Assembly (NCBI GenBank): GCA_946632055.1
Contig: CAMPAR010000011.1
Coordinates: forward strand, 1-37,131
Length of the DNA: 37,131 nucleotides
Direction: 5' to 3'
Source: an uncultured Lachnospiraceae bacterium
Lineage (GTDB): Bacteria; Bacillota; Clostridia; Lachnospirales; Lachnospiraceae
Below, piece after piece: positions 17,424-25,300 of this stretch. Every line of letters starts with the position of its first letter. Position 1 is the stretch's first letter. The notes under the pieces were generated by a model, which worked only from the letters and a program-made list of their open reading frames with translations, did no database searches and was not told where the DNA came from. A program made the translations under genes and the position numbers.

Positions 17424-18101
17424 TTACAAATCAAAAATGCGGTGTTGAAGCCGAAGTGAAAACAGCCTGGGAATTTGCCCCGTGAGCTCTTCTTCAAGGC
17501 TCTCGTGCACGCTGGTGAACACGACCGGAAGTCCGGAAAGCTTCGAAAGCTCCGCGCACCGTTCCAGCGTCCCGAGCACGGTTGCGGCGGTCGTTTCCGC
17601 ACCGAGATTGGAATTATTGATGATCCCGGTGAAGGGAAGGCCGGAAGCCGCTTCGATTTCCCGCATGACCTCCATCGCGTCCGCCGCCGTCGTTGTTAAG
17701 GGACGGTAGAAGTTCGCGACGAAGAAGACGTCGTAATTGTTCTCCTCCCGGATGTACGGCGTGAAGCGTCCGAGCGCGAGCGCGCCCCGGTCGTCTCCTC
17801 CGATGTCGAGAACCGCATAGCGCGCGGTGTTCTGCACCAGGGAATAGGCAGCCGACGGAAGGGCCGGAAGGTCCACCGAGGAATTCGCGAAAGGAAGCGC
17901 GATGACATCGATCCCCTCCTTCAGCATTTCCTCCTGGCTGTCCTTCATACGGAAGTAGGGATTCACGATATCGAGATCGGCGATAGCGACCTCTTTTCCG
18001 GACTGCCTGATCCGGTGCGCGTAATTGATCGCGATATTCGTTTTCCCCGAACCGTAATGGCCCATAAAAAGGCTGATACGTTTAGCGTTTATTTCAGTCA
18101 T
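17424..18101 (-). CDS. P-loop ATPase, CobQ/CobB/MinD-like
   Basis: 225 aa with a deviant Walker A motif MGHYGSGKTNIAINYA at about residues 13-28, followed by VAIADLDIVNPYFR and VLDIGGDDRGA. This is the SIMIBI-class nucleotide-binding domain seen in MinD/ParA/CobQ proteins. Similar ATPases occur beside 2-oxoacid oxidoreductase genes in Clostridia, but no role is established that I can cite; Fe-S or cofactor insertion would be a guess. Ribosome site AAAGGAG, 9 nt. It lies 51 nt after ilvE, in the same operon. Confidence 0.8.
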   Translation of the reverse strand: MTEINAKRISLFMGHYGSGKTNIAINYAHRIRQSGKEVAIADLDIVNPYFRMKDSQEEMLKEGIDVIALPFANSSVDLPALPSAAYSLVQNTARYAVLDIGGDDRGALALGRFTPYIREENNYDVFFVANFYRPLTTTAADAMEVMREIEAASGLPFTGIINNSNLGAETTAATVLGTLERCAELSKLSGLPVVFTSVHESLEEELTGQIPRLFSLRLQHRIFDL

Positions 18102-18152
18102 AGTCAGTACTCCTTTATTCGCGGCTGAGAATGACTGCGTCAGAAGGAAGGA

Positions 18153-19226
18153 TCAGCATACCGGGTGAATCCAGCCCATGGTATCCGGGATTTTGCCCCA
18201 CTGGATTCCGGTCAGGGTGTCGTACAGCTTCTGCGTCGTCTCGCCGATCTTTCCGCCGCCGATCGTGTATTCCTTGCCCTTGTAGCTGAGCCAGCCGACC
18301 GGAGAGACCACCGCCGCGGTGCCGGTTCCCCAGGCTTCCTGAAGAGAGCCGTCTTCCGCCGCCGCGATCAGTTCGTCGACGGAGATCAGACGCTCGGATA
18401 CATTTGCGCCCTGCGCCTTCAGAAGCTCGATGCAGCTCTTTCTCGTAATGCCGGGAAGCACGGAGCCTGTCAGTTTCGGCGTAACAATTTCATCGTTGAT
18501 CTTGAACATCACGTTCATGGAGCCGACTTCCTCGATATACTTTCTTTCCACGCCGTCCAGCCACAGAACCTGCGTGAATCCGGCCGCTTCCGCGCGCTTT
18601 CCGGCACGAAGGGACGCCGCGTAGTTGCCGCCGCATTTCGCATAGCCGGTACCGCCGCGGACCGCACGGACGTCGTCTGATTCGATCGCGATCTTGACCG
18701 GGTTGATGCCTTCCGCATAGTAGGCGCCGACCGGGGAAAGGATGCAGACAAAGGTCGCATGATGCACGGCATGCACACCGAGGTGCGGATCATTGCCGAA
18801 GGTAAAGGGGCGGATGTAAAGAGAGGTTCCTTCGCTGTGCGGAACCCAGTCCTTCTCCAGCTTTACAAGCGTGTCGAGAATTTCGATCCACATCTCGGGG
18901 TCGATTTCCGGCAGGCACAGGCGCTCGGCGCTGTTGTTCATACGCTTGCCGTTCTCATCCGGCCGGAACATGGCGATCGAGCCATCCACGCGGCGGTACG
19001 CCTTCATGCCTTCGAAGATCTCCGCGCCGTAATGCAGCACCGTCGATGCCGGGTCGATCGGGATCGGTCCGTAGGGGACGATCCGAAGATCATACCAGCC
19101 CCTGCCCTCTTCATAGTCCATCATGAACATGTGGTCCGTGAAGATCCGTCCGAAACCGAGCTTCGATTCGTCCGCCGGCTTCGCCTTCGGTGCCTGTGTA
19201 AGTTCCATTCTGATGTCAAGACTCAT
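18153..19226 (-). CDS. ilvE: Branched-chain amino acid aminotransferase
   Basis: PLP-dependent class IV aminotransferase of 357 aa, which reversibly converts Leu, Ile and Val and 2-oxoglutarate to the branched 2-oxoacids and Glu. The long (about 350 aa) type with HYGAEIFEGMKAYR, PLP lysine Lys197 in RGGTGYAKCGGNYAAS, and the late cofactor-binding segment EAWGTGTAAVVSPVG. Starts 14 nt after the acyl-CoA synthetase fusion, so it is the second gene of the T-box operon. Its presence with the oxidoreductase is the main reason to read that enzyme as branched-chain-specific. Confidence 0.95.
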   Translation of the reverse strand: MSLDIRMELTQAPKAKPADESKLGFGRIFTDHMFMMDYEEGRGWYDLRIVPYGPIPIDPASTVLHYGAEIFEGMKAYRRVDGSIAMFRPDENGKRMNNSAERLCLPEIDPEMWIEILDTLVKLEKDWVPHSEGTSLYIRPFTFGNDPHLGVHAVHHATFVCILSPVGAYYAEGINPVKIAIESDDVRAVRGGTGYAKCGGNYAASLRAGKRAEAAGFTQVLWLDGVERKYIEEVGSMNVMFKINDEIVTPKLTGSVLPGITRKSCIELLKAQGANVSERLISVDELIAAAEDGSLQEAWGTGTAAVVSPVGWLSYKGKEYTIGGGKIGETTQKLYDTLTGIQWGKIPDTMGWIHPVC

Positions 19227-19240
19227 CTCTTTTTCCTCCT

Positions 19241-21556
19241 TTACAGCTGACTTCTGATGATCTTTCCGCTGACGGTCTTCGGGAGCTCGTCCCTAAAGAC
19301 CACCAGTCTCGGATATTTGTAAGGCGCGGTGTGCACCTTGACGTAATTCTGAATTTCCTTCTTGAGCTCCTCCGTGCCCTCCGTGCCCTTCGTGAGCACG
19401 ATCGAAGCCTTGACGATCTGTCCTCTCACCTCGTCAGGCGCGGCGGATACGCCGCACTCGAGCACATACGGAAGCTCCATAATAACCGATTCGATCTCGA
19501 AGGGTCCGATCCGGTAGCCGGAGGACTTGATAATGTCGTCCACGCGGCCCACATACCAGTAATAGCCATCCTCATCCATCCAGGCTGTATCGCCGGTGTG
19601 GTACCAGCCGTCCTTCCAGGTCTCGTTGGTCTTCTCCGTATCCCGGTAATAGCAGGTCGCAAGTCCGCAGGGAAGCCCTTCCCGGATGTCGATGACGATC
19701 TCGCCGACTTCACCAGGCTCCACCGGATTGCCGTCCGGATCATGAAGCTCGACCTTGTAGATCGGCGCGGGCTTGCCCATCGAACCGATCTTGTGCTTCG
19801 CCCCGATCAGATTGCCGATAATCATCGTGGACTCGCTCTGCCCGAAGCCCTCGCGGATCTGAAGTCCGGTCAGCTTCTCGAACTGCCGGTAGACCTCGGG
19901 GTTCAGCGCTTCGCCGGCCGTCGTCATGTGCTTCACCGAAGAGAAATCGTACTTTCCGATGTCTTCCTTGATCATCATGCGGAGCATCGTCGGCGGTGCG
20001 CAGAAGCTCGTGATTTTGTATTTCGCAAACATCGGCATGATGTCGGCGGCGTCGAAGCGGTCGAAATCGTAGACGAAAATCGCGCCCTCCGCGAGCCACT
20101 GTCCGTAGAGCTTGCCCCACATGGCCTTCGCCCAGCCGGTGTCGGAAATCGTATAATGCAGTCCCTCGGGATCCACGGTGTGCCAGTATTTCGCGGTGTG
20201 GAAATGTCCGAGCGGATATTTATAATTGTGTGCGGCGATCTTCGGATAACCGGAGGTGCCGGAAGTGAAATACATCAGCATCAGGTCATTTCCGCAGGCC
20301 GTATCGACCGTCCGGTAGAAATGCGTGCTGTACAGCTTGTATTCCTCGTTGAAATTGTGCCAGTCCGGGCGCTCGCCGTTGACGATGATCTTGTTCTTCA
20401 TGCCGTCGTAGCCCTTAAGCGCAAGCTCCGCCTGGTTCGCGACGTCTCCGTCCGCCGTGCAGATGATCGTCGAGATGCCTGCCGCTTCATAGCGATACGC
20501 GAGATCATGCTCAAGAAGCTGGTTCGTCGCCGGAATCGCGATCGCACCGAGCTTGTTCAGACCGATCATGATCGGCCAAAACTGCCAGTGCCGCTTCAGG
20601 ATCAGGATGACGCGGTCGCCCTTCTGGATGCCGAGCGCCTTGAAATAGTTCGCGCACTGGTTCGAGAGGCGCTTGATATCGCGGAAGCTGAAGCGCTGCT
20701 CGCTGTGATCCTTCGAAACGTGCAGCATCGCGAGCTTATCGGGCTCCCGTCCCGCAATCGCGTCCACGAGGTCGAAGCCAAAATTGAAGCTGTCGGTATT
20801 CTTGAAGGTGATCGAGGTCGGCGTGCCGTTCTCGTCTTCCACAACGTCGATGAACTTGTGATAAACGCGGTCCTTCGAGTCCTCCACGCGCTTCGTCGGC
20901 TTGTATTCGGCGAAAGCGCCGACCTTGTAGCTCTGTGCGCCGGGAAGATCGAATTCCGGCACCGGCTCGCCCGAGGGATTCAGGACAATCGCATAGAATA
21001 CCGCATCCTCTCCGTCCACGGCGATCATGCCGTGGGGCGTGCCGGAGTCGAGATAAATACTGTCGCCGGGGCCAAGCTTCGAGCGGTGCTCGCCGACCTG
21101 CACGACCAGGTGACCGGAAATCACAATGTCCAGCTCCTGACCGTCATGCGTCGTAAGCTCGATATCCTTATGCTGCGCTTCTTCGTCGTAGAACGAACGG
21201 ACGTACAGCGGCTCCGCGATCCGGTTCCGGAAGGAATAGGCGAGATTCGAATAGCGCATGCCGTGCGCATTGGAAATCTCCTGCCCCTCGCCGGCCCGGG
21301 TTACGGTGAAGCTGTGCAGCGTCGGGCTGTGTCCTTCGATAATATCCGTCACGTCGACGCCGAAGGCCAGTGCGCAGCGGTAAATAAAGGCGAAATTGAG
21401 GTCGGATTTCCCCTGCTCGCAGGCAAGGTACTCTTCCGGCGTCACATCGGTTTTGGCGGCCATTTCATAGACCGTCAGGCCTTCAATCTCCCGAAGTTCC
21501 CGGATTCTCGCGGCCATCTCGCCGATCTTGAAATCAAGTCCTGTCATCTGTGCCAT
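19241..21556 (-). CDS. XRE-HTH / cupin / acyl-CoA synthetase fusion (copy 1)
   Basis: 771 aa in three parts. Residues about 10-65: XRE-type HTH (IRELREIEGLTVYEMAAKTD...). About 110-185: a cupin barrel (TTHDGQELDIVISGHLVVQV, GDSIYLDSGTPHGM). About 240-771: an AMP-forming acyl-CoA synthetase most like the medium-chain/ACSM class, with YFTSGTSGYPKIAAH (P-loop), the SDTGWAKAMWGKLYGQW motif, GFGQSESTM, YVGRVDDIIKSSGYRIGPFE (hinge) and PKTVSGKIIRSQL (catalytic Lys). Expected reaction: carboxylate + ATP + CoA to acyl-CoA + AMP + PPi. The HTH-cupin part is a complete small regulator, so the protein may sense its substrate and bind DNA. Start at 21556 chosen for AGGAG spacing of 9 nt; the ATG at 21562 is too close. 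First gene after T-box 1. Confidence 0.88.
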   Translation of the reverse strand: MAQMTGLDFKIGEMAARIRELREIEGLTVYEMAAKTDVTPEEYLACEQGKSDLNFAFIYRCALAFGVDVTDIIEGHSPTLHSFTVTRAGEGQEISNAHGMRYSNLAYSFRNRIAEPLYVRSFYDEEAQHKDIELTTHDGQELDIVISGHLVVQVGEHRSKLGPGDSIYLDSGTPHGMIAVDGEDAVFYAIVLNPSGEPVPEFDLPGAQSYKVGAFAEYKPTKRVEDSKDRVYHKFIDVVEDENGTPTSITFKNTDSFNFGFDLVDAIAGREPDKLAMLHVSKDHSEQRFSFRDIKRLSNQCANYFKALGIQKGDRVILILKRHWQFWPIMIGLNKLGAIAIPATNQLLEHDLAYRYEAAGISTIICTADGDVANQAELALKGYDGMKNKIIVNGERPDWHNFNEEYKLYSTHFYRTVDTACGNDLMLMYFTSGTSGYPKIAAHNYKYPLGHFHTAKYWHTVDPEGLHYTISDTGWAKAMWGKLYGQWLAEGAIFVYDFDRFDAADIMPMFAKYKITSFCAPPTMLRMMIKEDIGKYDFSSVKHMTTAGEALNPEVYRQFEKLTGLQIREGFGQSESTMIIGNLIGAKHKIGSMGKPAPIYKVELHDPDGNPVEPGEVGEIVIDIREGLPCGLATCYYRDTEKTNETWKDGWYHTGDTAWMDEDGYYWYVGRVDDIIKSSGYRIGPFEIESVIMELPYVLECGVSAAPDEVRGQIVKASIVLTKGTEGTEELKKEIQNYVKVHTAPYKYPRLVVFRDELPKTVSGKIIRSQL

Positions 21557-21615
21557 AAGCATACTCTCCTGTGCTTTAAGTGATAGACCTGTGCTCCTGA
21601 GACCGGCTGATACTA

Positions 21616-21951
21616 ATAAAGCGCCCGTCCCAAAGCTATCCCCTTTGAGACGAGCGCTGAAATCTTCGCACCCGCGGTACCACTCAAATTGCCGTCCGTT
21701 TTCATACCGAACGACCCCTTCAGGGTCCTCTAAACCCCTATGCTCTTACGCGGCAGTCACGGGAAGGTTCTACTTGCAGCCTGTCTCGCGGGGTATTTCT
21801 GTCCACAGATCTGAACGAAGCCGCTTTCTTCCTTCCGGCTCGGGAGCTACAGTTTTTTCCGCCTCTGACCCTGACAGCTCGCACCGTCCGCTGCCTCTCT
21901 GTTTTCGGTTCCGCAAAGAGAAAACCCTCTCCGTCAATGCCTTTACAAGTT
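21616..21951 (-). ncRNA. T-box riboswitch 1 (candidate Val specifier GUA)
   Basis: Leader RNA upstream of the acyl-CoA synthetase/ilvE operon. The T-box TGAGTGGTACCGCGGG lies at 21671-21688 (minus strand) and precedes an intrinsic terminator at 21616-21658 (GCGCTCGTCTCAAAG / CTTTGGGACGGGCGC then UUUAUU). Stem I shows AGAGAGG and GGACGGUG. Aligning the 3' strand of stem I on CCGAGC and counting four nt back puts the specifier at 21848-21850: GTA (Val), followed by G. An uncharged tRNA would stabilise the antiterminator. The T-box itself is certain; the specifier reading is inference. Confidence 0.93.
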
Positions 21952-21957
21952 TTTCCT

Positions 21958-21986
21958 ATAATACCGCTTTTCAATTCGTTTGTCAA
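21958..21986 (-). promoter_or_regulatory. Promoter of T-box 1 operon
   Basis: On the minus strand: -35 TTGACA (21981-21986), 17-bp spacer, -10 TATTAT (21958-21963). The same hexamers and spacing as the T-box 2 promoter. Confidence 0.85.
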
Positions 21987-22052
21987 TCTTCAAAAATGCA
22001 CGAATAAAACCATGGATTGCTCCGTTTTTGGGCAAAAATCCTGATAGCCCGC

Positions 22053-22166
22053 GGGGACAGGTTCCGGGTGACTAATTTAGCCAATGGGGACAGGTCCCGG
22101 GTGACTAATTTAGTCATTTGGAACCTGTCCCCGGATGACTGTTTTAGTCATTTGGAACCTGTCCCC
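22053..22166. repeat. GGGGACAGGTTCC / TGACTAATTTAGTCA palindromic repeats, four units
   Basis: Two direct units GGGGACAGGT(T/C)CC followed by two inverted units GGAACCTGTCCCC, alternating with the palindrome TGACTAATTTAGTCA and variants. The whole can fold as nested hairpins. Similar GGGGACAGGT repeats are familiar from REP-like elements linked to Y1/RAYT transposases; that link is from memory and not tested here. It lies between the anti-sigma gene's stop and the T-box 1 promoter and may also terminate transcription. A second set is at 28034-28114. Confidence 0.85.
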
Positions 22167-22174
22167 GAAGGACA

Positions 22175-23632
22175 TCAGCCGGCTCTTAGGGTTCTCGGAT
22201 ATCCGATCTCCATATAAGGCTCCAAAGCATCCGTATCATATAGATAGATAATATAATCCTGTCTGCTCGCCAGCTTACATAAGCCCGTTTCTTCATTCTT
22301 ATAAACAATCCAAAACGGTCCCCGGACGTTGACATTCGTATCTTCAGCATACCGGGGATTGCGCAGGCCGACCGTCTCATAATATTCATAGCCTTCCTTC
22401 ACAATCCACGGACCGGTCATCTCCACATGGACCTCCGCCGCGTTTCCGATGTCTTCCGCCTTCACATAGCCGATCCGCCCCTGTGTTCCGGTGGTGACAA
22501 AGTACCATTTGCTCTCGGAAGCCGTCTCAAACTCTTCCGTTTCAGGAGAATCGCCGGTCCTGACGTCTGCTGTCCGGATCACGGTGACCGGCCGCCCCTG
22601 ATAAATGAGCCCGGTTTCATAAAACAGCTCATTCGGCGCCGGATACAGGTAGGTTTCCTTCAGGGCCACGCCTTCGGTGAATTCCGGATCTCTGCCGATG
22701 ACGGAAACGATTCCGGAATCAAATATTACCCTGTCCTTGAACAAATATTTCCTTTCCCACTCGGCGAAAGCTTTTTCCCACTCAGACAAATCTTCATACG
22801 CGTTTTCCGTTTCCTGCATCGCCGCGTCTCCATCAGCAGGCTGCCCGGATGATTCCGCCTGATTTTCCTCCGTGCTTTCCGGTTCCGTTTCTATCGGGCT
22901 TTCTCTTTCTTCCGTGCATTCCGCCGCGTTTCCGATGTCCTCCGCCTTCACATAGCCGATCGCTCCCTCTGAACCGACAGTCACAAAATACCATTTGCTT
23001 TCCGAAGTCGTCCAGCCCTCGTAGGGTTCCGGAGTATTATAGGTCAGAACGGTCGCCGTCCGGATAACGGAAACCGATTCCCCCTGGGATATCAGGCCCG
23101 TTTCATGAATCCATACACTCGGTCCCGGATACAGACAGGTTTTCTTCAGGGCAACGCCTTCCGCAAACTCGGGACCGCTGCCGGTGATCGAGACAATACC
23201 GGAATCGCATATTGCACTGCCCTCGTAAAGACTTACGGGCTTCGGCTTATCGACAACTTTCTCAGAATGAACAGTTTCCGTTTCTTCGGGTAAAGAAGTT
23301 CTTTCCGTTTCCGTTTCTTCGGGCAAAGAAGTGCTTTCCGTTTCGGATAATGACAGCACAGATTCCTGCAGATCCGCCGTTGAATGCCACGAGGTATCGG
23401 AAACATCACTTTCAGAGAGTTCCGTCCCGCTGCTGACGGGCGTCTGCCGGATCAGATTCTGCCGGATTAAAAAAGCGCTGCCGGCAAGAAGCAGTACGGC
23501 CGCCGCCGCAATGCCGATCGCTCCGGCTGCCCAATTCCGCTTTCCGGATGTACGGCGCGCGCGTTCCGCATCCATCAGAAGGTCTTGATCCAAATCTCTC
23601 ATGGCATCCATAAAATCATCTTTTTTCAGCAT
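22175..23632 (-). CDS. Membrane anti-sigma-like protein with duplicated SH3-like module
   Basis: 485 aa. Residues 1-33 are a short charged cytoplasmic segment, 34-57 one TM helix (AAGAIGIAAAAVLLLAGSAF), then a Ser/Thr/Glu linker with the repeated phrase SLPEETET, then two units of about 105 aa starting DSGIVS(I/V)xGxxPEF and ending GYVKAEDIGNAAE. Each unit looks like a bacterial SH3-like domain. A short tail follows. It overlaps the sigma-factor gene by 7 nt (AGGAGG, 8 nt before the ATG), so by position it is the cognate anti-sigma factor, sensing the cell wall outside. No ZAS zinc motif is seen, so the anti-sigma role rests on context. Confidence 0.68.
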   Translation of the reverse strand: MLKKDDFMDAMRDLDQDLLMDAERARRTSGKRNWAAGAIGIAAAAVLLLAGSAFLIRQNLIRQTPVSSGTELSESDVSDTSWHSTADLQESVLSLSETESTSLPEETETERTSLPEETETVHSEKVVDKPKPVSLYEGSAICDSGIVSITGSGPEFAEGVALKKTCLYPGPSVWIHETGLISQGESVSVIRTATVLTYNTPEPYEGWTTSESKWYFVTVGSEGAIGYVKAEDIGNAAECTEERESPIETEPESTEENQAESSGQPADGDAAMQETENAYEDLSEWEKAFAEWERKYLFKDRVIFDSGIVSVIGRDPEFTEGVALKETYLYPAPNELFYETGLIYQGRPVTVIRTADVRTGDSPETEEFETASESKWYFVTTGTQGRIGYVKAEDIGNAAEVHVEMTGPWIVKEGYEYYETVGLRNPRYAEDTNVNVRGPFWIVYKNEETGLCKLASRQDYIIYLYDTDALEPYMEIGYPRTLRAG

Positions 23633-24195
23633 TCATATCCCTCCTGTTCCAGATACTTCCGCAGTCTTTTTCGCTCTCTTGAAAGCAGGGTGTTGATCCG
23701 CATCACGGTACTTCCCGTACGCTTCGCGATCTCCGAGACTGAGTCGAAATAGTAATAACGCATGATGAAAATATTACGGACCTCCTTCGGTCTCGTCCTG
23801 AAATAGGCGTTCAGGAGTCCGGAAAGCCACATCCTGTCAATGCTCTCCTCCGGATCCGATGCCTTACCGTCACTCGCCAGATCACCGATTTCCGAGAGCG
23901 AAACGGTGTATTCCGAGGCAATCCGCTTTTTTCGATGATTCTTCCGGTAATAGTCGATACAGATTTCACGCACGAGAGACGCCAGATGGACGGAAAGCAG
24001 CTCCGGTTTCACTGACAGCTTCTCCTGCCATACCCGCATAAAAACATCATTCAGGCATTCTTCGCAGTCATTTCGGTCAGAGAGGAAATTGGAGGCAATC
24101 TTCATGAGATAGGGCGTGTACTTGTCGGACAGCGCCTTGAGTCCTGCTTCATCACGGGTATTCAGAAGTTCCAGTATTCTTTTGTCATCCGTCAT
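23626..24195 (-). CDS. ECF-type RNA polymerase sigma factor
   Basis: 189 aa, sigma-70 family with region 2 (ALSDKYTPYLMKIASNFLSD, DCEECLNDVFMRVWQ, with an IDYYRKNHRKKR basic stretch) and region 4 (SVSEIAKRTGSTVMRINTLLSRERKRLRKYL). No regions 1 or 3, hence ECF group. Start at 24195 has a near-perfect Shine-Dalgarno (GGAGGTGA); the GTG at 24207 lies inside that site and is rejected. The membrane protein downstream is its likely partner. Target genes unknown. Confidence 0.9.
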   Translation of the reverse strand: MTDDKRILELLNTRDEAGLKALSDKYTPYLMKIASNFLSDRNDCEECLNDVFMRVWQEKLSVKPELLSVHLASLVREICIDYYRKNHRKKRIASEYTVSLSEIGDLASDGKASDPEESIDRMWLSGLLNAYFRTRPKEVRNIFIMRYYYFDSVSEIAKRTGSTVMRINTLLSRERKRLRKYLEQEGYEC

Positions 24196-24243
24196 GCCCC
24201 GAATCACCTCCCTTCAGCGGCTTTTATGATCTCTTACTCTATA

Positions 24244-24271
24244 TATCGACATTCTGCGTGTAAATCTTACA
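24244..24271 (-). promoter_or_regulatory. Candidate promoter for the sigma-factor gene
   Basis: On the minus strand TGTAAG (24266-24271) and TCGATA (24244-24249), 16 bp apart, could be an ECF-type autoregulatory promoter. A TTTACA/TATAGA pair in the same stretch (15 bp) is an alternative SigA reading. Neither is decisive. Confidence 0.3.
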
Positions 24272-24276
24272 GGAGT

Positions 24277-24324
24277 ACAAAAATGATCCCGGAACAAAAG
24301 GATCGTTTTCCTCTTTGTTCCGGG
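24277..24324 (-). terminator. Rho-independent terminator after EAL remnant
   Basis: On the minus strand CCCGGAACAAA-GAGG / CCTTTTGTTCCGGG with an 8-nt loop, followed by ATCATTTTTG. It lies 12 nt after the EAL remnant stop and ends the T-box 2 operon. Confidence 0.85.
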
Positions 24325-24336
24325 AATCATGAGAAT

Positions 24337-24519
24337 CTACCGTTTCAGGTATTCCGTAAGATCGTTCTTCGGCAGCGGTTTCGAGTAATAATAGCCCTGA
24401 ATGCCGTCACAGCCGAAGGAAAGCAGGAAATCCGTCTGCGCCTCCGTCTCGACGCTTTCCGCCGCGAGGAGAACCGCGAGGATGCATAGGATGATTTTAC
24501 AGATTCCTGGCTTTTTCAT
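24337..24519 (-). pseudogene. C-terminal remnant of an EAL-domain protein
   Basis: 60 codons; from about residue 13 the reading matches the end of a cyclic-di-GMP phosphodiesterase EAL domain: AAESVETEAQTDFLLSFGCD and IQGYYYSKPLP. The first dozen residues (MKKPGICKIILC) are unrelated. The catalytic EVL/EAL, NFG and DDFG segments are absent, so it cannot be an active phosphodiesterase. It lies 9 nt after the nucleoside phosphorylase stop and keeps the terminator, suggesting that a deletion removed the 5' part. Confidence 0.75.
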
Positions 24520-24528
24520 GGGGATCCA

Positions 24529-25290
24529 TTACCTTGTGACATAGTCTGCAAGCGCGAGCGCGATGTCGAAATGTCCGACGTCATGCTGCGTGCCCTTCTT
24601 CTGGCCTTTCTTCTTCCGCTCGTCCCACTTCGGCGCGTCCAGGAGATCGCCGGAGGTGAAGAACTGGTAGAGCTCGAGGCCTCGGAAATCGCTCATTGCC
24701 TGCAGCGCGGCGCATTCCATTTCCACGGAAATGCAGCCGTCCGCCTTGTGCTTTTCGAAATTGTTTCTTGTCTCCCTGTAGAAGGAATCCGTCGTCCAGG
24801 TTTTCCCGAGAACATACGGGATGCCGTTCTCCTCCATGCAGGAAGCGATCACCGGAGCGTTCTTCACCTTCACATAATCCGACGCCGGCATGTAGTGATA
24901 GGAAGTGCCTTCGTCGCGGTACGCTTCCGTCGGAATCATGACTCTTCCGTGCGCGATCTCCTTATTGAGGCAGCCCGCCCCGCCGAAGACGATGTATTTC
25001 GAGCAGTCAATGCAGGAAAGCGTGTCCTCCACGGAGCCGACGCAGGCCGGCGCGCCGACGTAGGTCTTGTAAAAGGCGATTTTTCGGCCGTCCAAATCCA
25101 GCTGCCACACGGGCGTGCGCCCGGTCGCGAACCAGAACTCGGCGATTTCTTTGCAAGTATAGTTCTCCACGACATACTTTTCAATTTCGTGTGAGAAGGT
25201 CAGAATGCAGGCATCGACCTTCGGTGCATTCTCCCGGCGGGTCGGATTAATAATCGCCGGAGATTTGCTGTCAAAACTGTCAGTGATCAT
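24529..25290 (-). CDS. Nucleoside phosphorylase (PNP/UDP family 1)
   Basis: 253 aa, NP-I superfamily. Motifs: FGGAGCLNKEIAHGRVMIP (phosphate/ribose region), GAPACVGSVEDTL, and ISVEMECAALQAMSDFRGLE, where the Glu-Met-Glu binds ribose. Expected to cleave purine or pyrimidine nucleosides with phosphate; base specificity cannot be read reliably. Start at 25290 with a perfect AAGGAGG; the longer reading to 25425 overlaps the synthetase gene and is rejected. Only 10 nt separate it from the upstream fusion, so it is co-transcribed under T-box 2, an unusual companion. Confidence 0.85.
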   Translation of the reverse strand: MITDSFDSKSPAIINPTRRENAPKVDACILTFSHEIEKYVVENYTCKEIAEFWFATGRTPVWQLDLDGRKIAFYKTYVGAPACVGSVEDTLSCIDCSKYIVFGGAGCLNKEIAHGRVMIPTEAYRDEGTSYHYMPASDYVKVKNAPVIASCMEENGIPYVLGKTWTTDSFYRETRNNFEKHKADGCISVEMECAALQAMSDFRGLELYQFFTSGDLLDAPKWDERKKKGQKKGTQHDVGHFDIALALADYVTR

Positions 25291-25300
25291 TTTTTCCTCC

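Noticed and set aside
19331-21583. A 750-codon plus-strand open frame opposite the first CoA-ligase fusion
   Set aside because: Same shadow effect; no ribosome site and no recognisable domain. Similar shadows at 1939-3435, 25391-27541, 28231-29850, 31928-34315 and 34051-35529 were rejected for the same reason.
21841-21850. Leu (CUC) specifier in T-box 1
   Set aside because: CTC abuts CCGAGC directly, leaving no spacer, and is followed by C; GTA fits the expected four-nt spacing and following purine better.
22053-22166. CRISPR-like array
   Set aside because: Units occur in opposite orientations and are themselves palindromic, spacing is irregular and there are no cas genes; a REP-like repeat is the better reading.
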